Translations under genes and position numbers: made by a program
Origin: Tolypeutes matacus
Taxonomy: Eukaryota; Chordata; Mammalia; Cingulata; Chlamyphoridae
Reading direction: 5' to 3'
Assembly: GCA_026826555.1 (NCBI GenBank)
Contig: JAKSZT010004976.1
Coordinates: 4,805,772-4,869,771 of the forward strand
DNA: 64,000 nucleotides
Notes under the pieces: model-generated
The model's input: only the letters and a program-made list of their open reading frames with translations
What the model was told of the DNA's origin: nothing
Database searches by the model: none
Part shown: one piece after another, positions 23,694 through 34,309 of the stretch
Position numbering within the stretch: position 1 is the first letter of the stretch
Layout: each line of letters starts with the position of its first letter

Positions 23694-23944
23694 GAATAGC
23701 CAGAAATAACAGCTATGTAAAGAAGGGGAAACAGAGATTGAGAGGTGAGGAATTTCCTTGTTTGTTTGTTTATTGTTTTTTATTATTATTATTGAAATAA
23801 TGAAGATGCTTTAATAATGATTGAAGTGATGAACACACAACTATGTGATTATACAACATACCATTGATCATATACTTTGGATAAATTGTATGCTTTATTA
23901 ATACGTGTCAATAAAATTGATTTGTTTAAAAAAAAAAAAGAAAA
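23694..23944 (+). mobile_element. Type A L1 3' end joined to the type B L1
   Basis: Directly after the internal A-rich tract comes 'gaatagccagaaataacagc', followed by the complete type A ending ('gattgaagtgatgaacacac', 'ataccattgatcatatactt', 'cgtgtcaataaaattga') and an A tail. Only after this tail does the TSD appear, so this piece arrived together with the big L1. Confidence 0.75.
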
Positions 23945-23971
23945 AGAAAAAAATATATAAATATAATATAT

Positions 23972-24170
23972 GGGAGCGGATGTGGCTCAAGTGGTTGAGC
24001 ACCTGCTTTCTACACGGAAGGTCCCGGGTTCGGTCCCCAGTGCTTCCTAAAAAAAACAAATGACAAGCAAAACAAACGACAAAACCAACTCAGGAGAGCC
24101 AATACGGTTCAGTGGTTGAGTGCCGGCTTCCCACATATGAGGTCCCAGGTTCAATCCTCGGCCCCCTGTA
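23972..24170 (+). mobile_element. DAS-type SINE, two short units
   Basis: Unit 1 is 'gagcggatgtggctcaagtg' to 'ggtccccagtgcttcct'; an A-rich CAAA linker follows; unit 2 is 'gagccaatacggttcagtgg' to 'caatcctcggccccctg'. Both have A-box-like and B-box-like segments. It sits just downstream of the L1 TSD. A TSD cannot be read reliably in the surrounding TA-rich DNA. Confidence 0.8.
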
Positions 24171-24439
24171 CCTAAATATATATCTCTATATTTTATATAT
24201 ATATGTATTTACACATATATATAAAATATAACCATTTATAATTTGAAATGCATAGAAGTGTGAAAATGTCCTCTGGGGATGTAGCAAGATAAGGAAGAGG
24301 TAGGGCCATGCAGGACAAAAGCAGGAGGTTTATATTCTATAAACCTTCTGTACAGGTTGAAAATATACTTGTATAAGCTTTTGCAGAATAAAAGCTAAAT
24401 TGAAGAAATCTCTTGGTGCCTAGCATGACAAATAATTTG

Positions 24440-24453
24440 CCACTAGAGGGCAC
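24440..24453 (+). promoter_or_regulatory. Candidate CTCF site
   Basis: CCACTAGAGGGCAC fits all 14 positions of the CTCF core CCASYAGRKGGCRS, read on the plus strand. It lies at the edge of an old L1 remnant, next to unique DNA. CTCF anchors chromatin loops. The match is exact; occupancy is unknown. Confidence 0.5.
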
Positions 24454-25404
24454 TAGAGATTGCTAAATATTACCCAGGCTTATGGGGGGGAGGGGGACAC
24501 CAGGCAGTGGCCCTTTCTTTAGAAGACCCTTTGCTGTTCCCCGGAACCTGAATATTCAGGGAAGACTGGGCGTGGCCAGAAGGCTGCAACCTTTCTCATT
24601 CCCTCCTCTCCCTTTAAGGGTTCTCTGTGGATGTTTGGGGGCGGGGGTGGTAGTCATTTGTCCAGCTGTTCTGCATGATGCTCCTCTGAAGTGGAAAAAG
24701 GAACTGGCATCAGAGTAAATCTCAAAGAGCTCGTCTCCATTCCTTCCTTCTGTGTCCCTCATCAAAGGGGGTGCCCTGAGAAATTTGTGGGGGGCACTTG
24801 TGGTTGCCCAATGATAGCAGAGGACTCCTGGCATTTGGGAGAGGGGGTGGGATGTGAGAGTTTCTGAAATTCCCAAACATCAGCCTGAAATGCAGGTCAG
24901 TGAACCACCTTATAATTACCCAAGCCTAGACCTAACCTTATCTTCCCTCTGAACATAAAGTACCTTCGCCTTGTCTAATCAGTGCTGAATTGTGCAGGAA
25001 TCCAGCCACTGGGCAAGCTGGGGAAGCAAGGGAAGTCCGTGCTTTGTTTAGCCCAGAACTCCAGTAAAAGTTTTTCACCAGTTCAGAAAATCACAGCACT
25101 GGTGACCACGAGCCGAGGAGCTTTGAGTCCCCAAGACCACACCTAGGGTTGGTCTGTATTTAGGGTAGTCATAGTCATCTTCTCACGAGACAAAATTACT
25201 TCATTTTGTCCTCTAGAGACCTTGTGCTCAAGCATTCATTTATTAAATTACATATTTACCAAAAGTTACTTTTTCACATTCATTTTATTTCTCCTTTATT
25301 TTAAAGAAAGAATATTGTTTTAATTTTTTTATAATGATGGAAGTAGGTTATACTATCTATGAATTTCATTGTAGGATAGTAAAGGAAGAATTATAAAATA
25401 ACAG
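24454..25404. other. Unique non-coding DNA
   Basis: No recognised repeat or exon. Slightly GC-rich at 24480-24680. Frames are short and unsupported. AT-rich from 25210 on. Confidence 0.45.
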
Positions 25405-25541
25405 TCTCCAATTCCAATTCATGCTAGAATCACCTGGGGAGATTTTTTTTTAAATGACGCTAATGCCACAGTCCCATTCTAGACCAACTGTATCGGAATT
25501 TCCCAGGGTGGTACCTGGGCTTCAGTATTTTTTTAAGCTCC
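25405..25541 (+). mobile_element. MER5A-like hAT fragment
   Basis: 'catgctagaatcacctggggag', 'gccacagtcccattctagacc', 'tgggcttcagtatttttttaa' follow the internal order of the non-autonomous hAT DNA element MER5A. It breaks off where the LTR at 25542 begins. Confidence 0.75.
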
Positions 25542-25702
25542 TGTGGTAAGTTGAATTATGTACCCTGATTTAGACATGTTTTTAATTTTAATCATATCAC
25601 ATTCTTGTGGATGTGAACCCATTGCACATAGGATCACTTGAAGATGTTGTTTTTATTTAAGGTGTGGCCCAACTGAATGAGGGTGGGTCTTAATCCAGAT
25701 TA
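25542..25702 (+). mobile_element. MaLR-like LTR, 5' part only
   Basis: TGTGGTAAGTTGAATTATGT, 'gatgtgaacccattgcacata' and 'taaggtgtggcccaactg' match the start of the LTRs at 10096 and 51995. It stops at 'cttaatccagattact', where the next SINE begins, so the 3' part is missing. Confidence 0.7.
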
Positions 25703-26002
25703 CTGCCGAGTGACGCAGCAAGATGATGTAACAGGAGAATGACACAAGGGAAAGCCAAGATGAGCCGCGCTGAAAAACCAGGAACTAAGGTGGTGCAGGT
25801 GGCAGAACGCCTCTCTCCCCCATCAGAGGTTCCCAGGATTGAATCCTGGTAAAGACAGGAGGAGAAGAATGAGAAGAGAGGGCAGGAAACAGACGCAGAG
25901 AATTGCCCAGTGAATGGACACAAAAACAGCAAAAACGGGGGGAGGGGGTAAAAATGGATAAAAGTAAAATAAATAAATAAATCTTTAAAAAAAAAAAAAA
26001 AG
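25703..26002 (+). mobile_element. DAS-type SINE, long form, 5'-truncated
   Basis: Begins within the middle region ('gtgacgcagcaagatga'), then the second tRNA-like unit ('ggaactaaggtggtgcaggtgg', 'attgaatcctggt'), AG-rich body, AAATAAATAAATCTTT and an A tail. The first tRNA-like head is absent. Confidence 0.8.
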
Positions 26003-26790
26003 ACCAATTTCTGAGCCACCGGGGTTTCAAAGAGAGAAAGAGTTTATTTGTTTGCACAAGCAAAGGAGGACAGCCTCCGTAAATGGCCCAAAAACTGCCT
26101 CCTGGAGCTGCATTAATTTTGGTCTTTTATAACGTCAAGATGCTAATGAATAATTAGGGGTGGGGCTGGCACAGGTTCCTTCTTTAATAAACACTGAGGG
26201 GCTGAACAGGATGGGGGTGGGTACCTTACCAGGATAAGTCACAAAGTTACAATCATTACCAAAGACCAAGGCCTCTGGGGGAGGGAGATACAGAACAATG
26301 GTCAGGCATTTACAAGGTTTTTCATATGGATATTGAGCAGAGGAAGGTGGAGTGTTATTCTTTCAGCAGAAATGTTTATATACAAAGGAAAGATCCATCT
26401 GGAAGAATCATCACAATGGCAGTTTTCTTATTGGAAAAGGCCATATACAAAGGGCAAGGTCAGTCGCCAGTTTCAGTAATTTCAGATATCAACCTTGGCT
26501 GTATTATAATTTACTGGAAGTAAAAAGGCATCTATACTTACCTGGCAGGGAAGGTACCATGATCAAGAAGGTGGTTTTCCCAGGGCGAGCTTATCTGCTG
26601 CACTCCGGATGTGCTGACCTCTGCTATTTCCCCAAATGCGGGAAACTCAACTGCATAATTTGTGGTATGGGGGGCTGTGCTCACACTCTCCCTGAGAGGA
26701 AAAAGGGCATCTATATAATGATTTAATAATCATATTTATTTGTTAATTCTTAACCCTCAATTACATACCAACCTCCCCAAAATCTTGTTG
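26003..26790 (-). mobile_element. Probable LTR, antisense, hosting a U1 copy
   Basis: Read on the minus strand, the left end is a typical U5 region: 'caaataaactctttctctct', 'ttgaaaccccggtggctcag'. AATAAA is correctly placed and the end is ...AATTGGTC. The far end is uncertain; about 26790 is my estimate. I know similar antisense text ('gatgctaatgaataattagg') from ERV LTRs but cannot name the family. The U1 retrocopy at 26534 interrupts it. Confidence 0.5.
26534..26694 (+). pseudogene. RNU1 (pseudogene): U1 snRNA retropseudogene, full length
   Basis: U1 snRNA recognises 5' splice sites. The copy starts ATACTTACCTGGCAGGG, the exact splice-site-pairing end. It keeps the loop 'tgcactccggatgtgctgac', the Sm-type AATTTGTGG and the terminal ...CTCCCTG, 161 bases against 164 in human U1. 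Scattered substitutions and small deletions hit stems. It is flanked by AAAAAGGCATCTAT (26522-26535, overlapping the first bases) and AAAAAGGGCATCTAT (26700-26714), a TSD. I see no U1 promoter element upstream, so it is a retrocopy and not a working gene. Confidence 0.93.
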
Positions 26791-27849
26791 AGCTATCACA
26801 GCTCACTTTCTAGGATTTTGCAAACAGAACTAACAAAAGAGACACACATATTTAGGTGTATATTGATGAGTACAGCGAATTGTACAAAGTAGGTACTTGA
26901 TTATTTGTTGAAACATTGAATTAGTGCATAGAAGTGAGCATACCATATGTGTGTATACATGTGTCTCTATCTATAGCTGTAGGTCCCTAACTACAAGACC
27001 ATAGATCTATATATCTGTATATCTATAGAGAGACAGACTTTGGCCCACCCAAGCCAACAACTAGTCAAATAAATGAAAGCCATTTGCTGGCTGCTTGCAG
27101 ACATCACTACATTCCTAACACATCTTATTGAATCCTAACAACAAAGCTATGAAGGAGGTGCTGCCCCTGAGGCTTCATAAAACCATCTGAGAAATATGTA
27201 CCAGAGAATCAAAGTCACTCTGGGGCCAGAAAATGAGGGATTGGTGCAAAGGTTTCCAGGGGTGCTGGAGGAGAGATGAGGCACCTAAGAATTATTGATT
27301 GCATAAACTCAGAGGCGAGCAGGAGAAATTTCCTGGAGGAGGGAATGACCTGACCTCAGGGCACCTGGATTCAATTTCCAGTTTGCCAGGATCTTGCACG
27401 AGTCCTTTTGCTTCTGTGCGCCTGTTTCCCAGCAAACCACCTGCAGCACAGAAGCTGGTGGCATTTGGAGGAGAATTTGAGGAAAGAAAGGGTAAATGTA
27501 AATACATCATCACAGGACAATTGTGGCCCTTGTAAAGAAATGCAACTGGGGAGCCCGGGTTAGGACAAGCAAGATGTCTTCATTCATTTCCTAAAGGAAT
27601 GTTACCTCCTGGAGCTGGTTTCCAAATAGTTCAAGATTAGGTTCTAATTGACCCCTAATGTCCTACCCTAACAGAAATGGCTGCTTCCATCTACTCTTAC
27701 CCATCAGTGATCAAGTCCCGCACAAAAGAGGTGGCACCATATATATCAGGCTCCATTTTATCTCCATGGAAGCCAGTCATCAGTCTATGGGAATAGCCTC
27801 TAAATCCTCTTTCTGGATGCAGTAAAGAACACATTTGATTTTTCCTCCT
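26791..27849. other. Unique non-coding DNA
   Basis: No named repeat or exon. TA-rich at 26940-27030. Frames around 27292-27535 are open on both strands but carry no recognisable protein feature. Confidence 0.45.
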
Positions 27850-27925
27850 GTTGTAGCCCCAGTGTGGAGTACACAATAGGTGTTCAATAAATACTTGTTG
27901 AGTGAATAAATGAATTATTAATCTA
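27850..27925 (+). mobile_element. L2 3' end
   Basis: 'agccccagtgtggagtacac', 'aataggtgttcaataaatac' and 'ttgttgagtgaataaatga' are the standard 3' end of the ancient LINE L2. Confidence 0.75.
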
Positions 27926-27939
27926 TGAGTATAATCATT

Positions 27940-28175
27940 GTTGACATTTATTGAGCACCTACTGTGTACCCAGCATGGGGCTAATTACTCGACCTACCAT
28001 TATCATACCGGTTCCTCTTGATGCTTCCGGGATGTAGAGGGACCCATCCTCAGTAAGTCCACTTGGTAGATAAGAAACTTGGAGCTCAGAGAGGTGCAAG
28101 ATTGCACAGGATTGCACAGCCTTCCAGCAGAGCTGGTATTCCTATTGGAGACAGCCTGGCTCCAAAGCCTGTTTA
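27940..28175 (+). mobile_element. MIR-type ancient SINE
   Basis: 'gacatttattgagcacctac', 'tgtgtacccagcatggggct', 'aagaaacttggagctcagag' and 'agcagagctggtattcctat' run in the usual MIR order. The 3' part shares the L2-type ending. Confidence 0.7.
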
Positions 28176-28189
28176 GGGGAAGGTTTTTT

Positions 28190-28400
28190 ATGTAATTGTG
28201 TAATGCATTGCATACTTTTTTTAAAAATTGTGATTTTATGTGATGTTTATCTCATTGCAATTTTGTAATTGTAAATTTTCAAAAGTATATAATTGTGATG
28301 TTGTCTAATTAGAATTCTGTAAAATTGAAGCTTTATGTAATTTTGTAAATTTTAATGTGATTTTGCAGGTGGTCTTTTTTATGTAATGTTTGCACATATG
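28190..28400 (+). repeat. Degenerate AT-rich tandem sequence
   Basis: About 210 bases built from loose variants of TGTAATTTTG and TGTGATTTTA ('tgtaattgtgtaatgc', 'tttatgtgatgttta', 'atgtaattttgtaaatttt'). No fixed period survives. It separates the MIR from the L1 that follows. Confidence 0.45.
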
Positions 28401-28790
28401 TAAATTCTACAAAGTATTTCAGTGAGAAATAATCCCAAGCTTTTAGAATCTCTTCCAGAAAATGGTAGAGGATATATTCTTCAACTCATCCTATGAGATA
28501 AACATAGACTTGGTACCAAAATTTACAGTAGAAGGAAGGAAAATTATAGACGAATGTCATGTAGGAATGTAAATGCAAAAATCTTAACCAAAAATTTAAC
28601 AATCTGAACCCAGTGGTATAAAAAAAAGGGCATCTCATTATTAAATGTAGCTTACCTCAAGAATGTAAAGTTGGCTTAATGTTAAAAAAGATGTAATTCA
28701 TCACATTCAGAGAATAAAGCCAAAAAAACATAGCTGCAGAAAACAGCTATTGATAAAGGGCAACATCTGTTTATTATTTAAAATAAACAC

Positions 28791-28978
28791 GGGAAGCGGC
28801 TGTGGCTCAATCAGTAGGGCTCCCGTTTACCATATGGGAGGCCCCGGGTTCGGTTCCCGGGGCCTCCTGGTGAAGGCAAGCCCGCCCGCACGGCGTGGTT
28901 AGCTGACCAGCGAGCACAAGCAGCAAGGGGGGGGATAAATGAATAAATAAATAAAATCTTTAAAAAATAAAATAAAAT
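28791..28978 (+). mobile_element. Young DAS-type SINE, GC-rich subfamily
   Basis: Head GGGAAGCGGCTGTGGCTCAA, B-box-like GGTTCGGTTCC, CpG-rich body 'cccgcccgcacggcgtgg', then AAATGAATAAATAAATAAA and an A-rich tail. The TSD AAAATAAACAC is exact (28780-28790 and 28979-28989). It differs from the copy at 37938 at only about six sites by eye. Confidence 0.92.
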
Positions 28979-29439
28979 AAAATAAACACTATCAACCAAC
29001 TAGAAAAAGAAGGGAATGTATTAATATGATAAAGGGCATCTACAATAAACCTTTGGCAAAAACCAAACTTAATAGTGAAGTATTAAATACTTTCCCTTTG
29101 AAGTCAGAAGGGGGCAAAGATGTCCACCATAAACACTTCCCTTCAACACTGGTAATAAAGGTTACAGCCAATACAGTCAGGCAAGAAAACTATATAAAAG
29201 ACATAAGGATTTAAAAGTAAAGAGCAAAACCATTGTTATCTTGCAGAAAGTATGAATGCATACATAGAAAGCCAAAAGAACCTACAAGAGATTAGAAGTA
29301 ATAAGAGAGTGTCACAGGGTTGCTCAGTGCAAAATCATCATGCAAATATCAATTGCATTTCACTGTACCAATCAGCAAACAGCTAGAATATGAAATTAAA
29401 AGAAAGATACCATCTACATTTGCATTAAAAAATATCAAG

Positions 29440-29547
29440 GGGAGCTGATGTGGCTCAGTGGTTGAACGCCAGCTTCTCACATATGAGGTTCAATCCCTGA
29501 CACTGGCACCTCAAAAAACAAAAATAAAAATAAAAAATAAAAATTTT
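29440..29547 (+). mobile_element. DAS-type SINE, one-unit form
   Basis: Short tRNA-like unit ('ggagctgatgtggctcagtgg', 'ttgaacgccagcttctcaca') with a shortened B-box region and an AAAAATAAAAATAAAA tail. The TSD AAAATATCAAG is exact (29429-29439 and 29548-29558) and lies in L1 ORF2 sequence. Confidence 0.9.
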
Positions 29548-29594
29548 AAAATATCAAGTACTTAGGAATAAATCTAACAAAAGATTTCAACACT

Positions 29595-30242
29595 TGTATT
29601 AGTTTGCCATAGGGCTGCCTATGCAAAGTACCAGAAATGGGTTGGCTTTTATAATGGGAAATTTATTAGGGTAAAAGCTTACAGTTCCAAGGTTGTGAAA
29701 TATCCAAATCAAGGTATCATCAGAGATGCTTTCTCACCAAAGTCAGCTACTGGTGATCCTGGCATCCTGCCACTGGCAAGGCAAGATGGTGGCCAAACTC
29801 TGCCTAGGTCCCTGCCTTCACCTCAAGTCTCACCATCTCCTGGGCTCAGTTGTGGGTGATCAGACATATGGCTCGTCTCTCAGCCTTGCACTGTTCTGTG
29901 GCCAGCCTCTTGGGAGCTTCGTGCTTCAGCTTCAGCTGTAGCTGATAGTGATCCTCAAATCCTCTCTCATGTGGCAGGGTCAAAAGGGCGGCTTCCTTTT
30001 TTTCTATGTGTTTCTCTCTATGTGTTCTCAATTTACGTAAGACCCAGCAAGAAGGCAGAGACTCAACCTGTGTCATGCCTTACTGACATAGTCCAATCAA
30101 AAGTGATCTAATCAAGTGATCTATTTAAGGTCTCTTAACTGAATCTAATCAAAAGGCCCCATCTACACTGCCCTTACAGGCACAGGAAGGGGTTAGCTTA
30201 AGAACATAATTTTCTGAGGCTCACAAAAGACAAACCAGGACA
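29595..30242 (-). mobile_element. MaLR-like xenarthran LTR, antisense
   Basis: In the plus reading it starts TGTATTAGTTTGCC and ends ...AAACCAGGACA, so the element reads TGTCCTGG...CTAATACA on the minus strand. The start and the early internal text ('ttggcttttataatggga', 'ttctcaccaaagtcagct') match the LTR at 54634. It splits L1 ORF2 cleanly. I could not read a 5-bp TSD. Confidence 0.75.
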
Positions 30243-31469
30243 AGACCTCTAGGTAGAAAACTATAAAATGTTATTGAGAGAAATTAAGGAAATCCTAGAT
30301 AAATGGAGAACAAACCTGGGTTCATGGATCATAAGATTCAATATCATAAAAATACCAATCCTATTCTAAATTGATATATAGATTGACTGATTTCTAGATT
30401 AAGAACAATGGGAAAAGGACAGGCTCTAAGTTATATGTGGCTGGGACAATTGAGTATCCACATGGAAAATGTGAAATTGGACCCCTCCCTGACAGATAGG
30501 CAAAATTTAATTCCAAATGAGTTATAGGTGAAAGGCAAAATGAAAGACAAAAAGTAAAGCTTCTTAAAAGTATTGCAGGAAACTATCCTCTTGATCTTGG
30601 CATATGGATTTATTAAACAAGATGCAAAAAATACTCTCCATAGGAAAAAAACTGACCATAGGAAAATAAATTTGACTATATTAGAAATAAGAATTCTGTT
30701 CATCAAAAGACATGATTAAGAAAATGAAAAGGCAAGCCCCAAAGTGGGATAAAATATTTAAGGAACATAAAATGGACAGAAAGCTCATATCTAAACTACA
30801 TGAAGAATGCCTACAAATCAATAAGAAAAACAGAAAATCCCATTTAAAAATGAACCAAAAAAAAAAAAAAAAAACCTTGAATAGGCACTTCACAAAAGGA
30901 AATCCAAATAGCCAGTAGGCATGTGAAAGATATCCAAACCCACTGGTCATCAAGGAAATGCTATTTAATAAAATGTTCATATTAGCCCAAAACTGGAAAA
31001 ACCCAAATGCCCTTGGACTACAGTATAATCATACAACAGAATAAAATGCAAACAATAAAAATGAATGAACCATAGCTACATCACAATAACATGGGTAAAT
31101 CGCAAAAACATAGTGTTGGGTAAAAGAAACCAGATATAAAACAATATGTAATATATGATTCCATTTATAGAAAGTTCAGAAACAGGCAAAAGGAAACTGT
31201 GTTGTTTAGGGATTCATACTTAGTTAATAAAACTATGAATAAAAGCAAAGAAATGGTGACAGTAAGAGTCAGGAGAAGGGTTAGCTGCAGAGGGGAACAG
31301 GAAAGATTTGGGATCAGGAGGGTGGATGTGGTTTTTTTCTGAGGATTGACAACGTTCTATTTCTTTACCTGGTGGTGATTACATAGAAGTTTCACTTTTC
31401 TGTAAGCAGTTATTTTTCACACTAGAAACCTTTTTTAAGACAGAATAGTGTCAGTATGGATATTCTGTG

Positions 31470-32320
31470 CCTGCCTCCTGGAGTAATGTTCAAGAATTTC
31501 TTTAAGGTATATACTTGGTTTGGACTTGCTGGACTATAGGATGTACAGAATTCAAATTTCCAAGATGGTGCCAAAGTTGTACCAATTTACACTCCAGCCG
31601 CATTTGATATTCTCAGCAAATCACATCTTCACCAACACTTTATATCAGATGCTCTGATTTTTACCATTCTAGGGAGTATAAAATGGCATCTCATTGTCAT
31701 CTAAATTTTCATTTCTAGGACTGCAAATGACCTGGAAAATCTTCTCTTGTATTTATTTGCCTTTTATTTATTCACTCTTTTCTCATCTGGCTAGCCTTAT
31801 TTTTGTGTTGTATAAGAAAACCTTTCCTACCCCAAGATTAGACATTGTCCTATCATTTCATTGACAGGTGTTCTCATTATTATCTAATCCATCCTGAACT
31901 GAATTCAAGTATGTTGTGAGATCGGGATCTAATATCATTTTTTTTCTGTATAGGTAAGCAGTTGCCTAGCACCATTTATTGAATAATCCATGCTTTAATT
32001 AGGGATCTGTCATATATCAAGTTTCTATATGTTGGAGGGTCTATTTCTGTGCTCTCTGTCCTGTTCTGTTGGTCTATTTGCTTATCCTTGTGCCGATGTC
32101 ACACTAATTAATTACTATAGTTTTCTGATAATTCTTGCTTTCTAGTATGTCAAGTCCCCCAATATTACTTTTCTTTAGGAGCATCTTGACTATTTCTACC
32201 TTTTTAATATATGGATTTTGTGGCTTATGGGCAGTCCTTGTCGAACTACTTCTGGGGTCTTTCAGAAGTGGGATCATGGAGAATCTTCTAGAATCTTCTA
32301 GCTCACAAGACTTGTAGAAT
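31470..32320 (-). mobile_element. Old L1, antisense
   Basis: Antisense L1 wording: 'caccatttattgaataatcca', 'tatcatttcattgacaggtg', 'ttctgttggtctatttgctta', 'ttactatagttttctgataat'. It meets the plus-strand L1 upstream tail to tail. Not coding. Confidence 0.7.
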
Positions 32321-32321
32321 G

Positions 32322-32430
32322 ATGAATAATAGCTAACTGCAAGCCTTCTTTAAGTGCTTTACGGGTTTTGGTTCGTTTATTCTTCACAACAACCCTTGGA
32401 GTCAGTGATATAGGAAGGTAGGCCCAGGAG
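32322..32430 (+). mobile_element. MIR fragment
   Basis: 'gatgaataatagctaactgc', 'aagtgctttacgggttttgg', 'tcttcacaacaacccttgg' match the middle of MIR. Confidence 0.6.
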
Positions 32431-32534
32431 AGCATGGTCTGCAGAAAATTTAATAGTCTGTAGAAAACTTTAAAACAATACTAACATTGATTAAAAGTCC
32501 TCTGCTTTTTATTATTACCATGTTCAGCAATTCT

Positions 32535-34309
32535 TTTTTTTTTTTTTTTTTTTTTGTGGGGACTTTGTTTATTTATACATATTAATAAAGCATACAATTC
32601 ATCCAAAGTGTACAATCAATGCTATTTGGTATAATCACAGAGTTGATTATACCATTATAATCATTATTAAAGCATTTTCATTATTTCAATAATAATAGTA
32701 ATAAACAAAAAAACAGAAAAACAAAATTCTTCACCTCTCGATCTCTCTCTGTTACCCCTGCTGTACATAGCTGCTATTTCTGGCTATTCTTGCACAACTA
32801 TCTATTTATTAAGCACGTACCCTATGATCTATCTAAAGTGAATAAGCAGTGACTTTTAGTATAATCACAATGTTGTGCATTCATCCTTACAAAAAAAGTT
32901 AGAATTATTTAATTATGTAATTACTCCAAAAAGAAAAGCCCCATGCCCCTTAGCATGCCTTTCCCAGTCCTATATAACCACTAATCAAATTTCATCTTTA
33001 TAAATTGATTTATATTTATTTTTTATATAAACGGAATCATACAATATGTTACACAATATATTTAGCTCATAGTAACACAATCATACAGTATTTGTCCTTC
33101 TGTGTCTGGCTTACTTCACTCAACATAATATCCTCCAGGTTCATCCATGTTGCCATATGCTTTACGACTTCATTTCTTCTTACATCTGCATAATATTCCA
33201 TCGTGTGAATACACCACAATTTGTTTATCCATTCATTGGTTGATGGACACCTGGGTTGTTTCCAGCTTTGGGCAATCGTGAATAACACTGCTATGAACAT
33301 AGGTGTGCAGATGTCTATTCGTGTCACTGCTTTCAGTTCTTCTGGGTTTATACCCCGTAGTGGTATTGCAGGGTCACGTGGCAAATCTATATTCAGCTTC
33401 TTTAGTGACTGCCAAACACTCCTCCACAGTGGCTGTACCATTATGCATTCCTGCCAACAGTGAATAAAGGTTCCTATCTCTCCACATCCTCTCCAACATT
33501 TGTAGCTCTCTGTCTTTTTAATAGGGGCCATTCTAATAGGTGTGAAATGATATCTCATTGTAGTTTTCATTTGCATTTCCCTAATCATGAGTGATGTTGA
33601 ACATTTTTCCATGTGCTTTTTTTGCCATTTGTTATTTCTTCTTTAGACAAATGACTGTTCATGTCTTTTGCCCATTTTTTTTGTTTGTTTGTTTGTTTAT
33701 TTTTGTTGTTGTGCCCATTTTTTAATTGGGTCATTTGTCTTTTTTATTGTTGATATATCATGGATATTAAATCCTTATCGGACATGTGATTTCCAAACAT
33801 TTTCTCCCATTGAGTCAGCTGCCTTTTCACCTTTTTGATAAAGTCCTTGAGGTGCAAAAGCGTTTAATTTTGAGGAGGTCCCATTTATCTATGTTTTCTT
33901 TTTTTTTTTTTTTTTTATTATGGGTAAAAATCAAAATTCTCACAATACATACAAACATTTGTAAAATGATATATAAATATATATGCATATATGTGTATTT
34001 GCTTATAAAAATGTTATTTTTTATATATATATATACATATATTTTAAGAGGTGCTTAGATTACCTAAAATATTATACGGAACCCACTCGGATTCCCATGT
34101 TGCCCACCTCCCACACCTCCCACCACATCCAACACAAACATCTCCCATAGTGTGGCCCACCAACCTCGATGAACTTACACATCCTGGAGCCTTGCCACCA
34201 ACCATAGACCACAGTTCACACTGTAGACCACACTCTCTCCCACTCAGTTCTGAGTGGTGTGTGCTGATTTAAAATGGCCTACATCCATTGCCACAACAGT
34301 ACTCAGACA
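32535..34309 (-). mobile_element. Chimeric L1 insertion (type B 3' end plus type A L1)
   Basis: On the minus strand the order is: type B 3' UTR end (34309 to 33917), an A tract of about 20 bases (33916-33897), L1 ORF2 C-terminal region (33896 to about 33067), type A 3' UTR, and an A tail (T run at 32535-32555). TGTTCAGCAATTCT stands at both outer edges (32521-32534 and 34310-34323), with no TSD at the inner junction. The whole is therefore one insertion. Confidence 0.85.
33067..33896 (-). pseudogene. L1 ORF2 C-terminal fragment
   Basis: Minus-strand ORF2 from about the end of the reverse transcriptase domain. The last 181 codons (33612 to 33067) are open and contain the zinc knuckle [18 protein letters not shown] (CX3CX7HX4C) with every key residue. 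Upstream, 33896-33613 is recognisable but frame-shifted, with a small A/CAAA-rich insertion at about 33680-33715. There is no promoter or endonuclease domain, so it is a 5'-truncated copy. Confidence 0.85.

Larger units (their letters stand above)
14171..23944 (+). mobile_element. Nearly full-length, inactive L1 with composite 3' end
   Basis: Autonomous LINE-1 of about 9.8 kb. In order: GC-rich 5' UTR with 'ggccaagatggcg' near its start (14181), ORF1 (15967), ORF2 (17010), a very long 3' UTR, an internal A-rich tract at about 23662-23693, a further L1 3' end of another type, and a final A tail. Flanks are AGAAAAAAATATATA at 14156-14170 and at 23945-23959, an exact 15-bp TSD. The flanks are AT-rich, so chance should be considered, but the old L1 resuming on both sides supports it. 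Both ORFs are broken, so the copy cannot move by itself. Confidence 0.85.
28430..31440 (+). mobile_element. Old L1 ORF2 and 3' region, split three times
   Basis: ORF2-derived text is found in order at 28430-28790, 28979-29439, 29548-29594 and 30243-31440: 'gatagacgaatgtcatg'-like RT core, 'aaagggcatctacaataaacc', 'caagtacttaggaataaatct', 'aaacctgggttcatggatcat', 'catcaaaagacatgattaag', then a 3' UTR ending near 'ggtggtgattacatagaag'. Many stops and indels. Two SINEs and one LTR interrupt it, so it is older than all three. Confidence 0.75.

Noticed and set aside
23972..24170. Two tRNA genes in tandem
   Set aside because: The units have tRNA-like A and B boxes but do not fold into full cloverleaves, end in A-rich linkers and match the dispersed SINE family.
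26534..26694. Functional U1 gene
   Set aside because: TSDs, stem-breaking changes and lack of a visible promoter mark it as a retrocopy.
29595..30242. Provirus with paired LTRs
   Set aside because: No second LTR in the right orientation nearby and no internal gag/pol text between candidate LTRs; all LTRs here look solo or partial.
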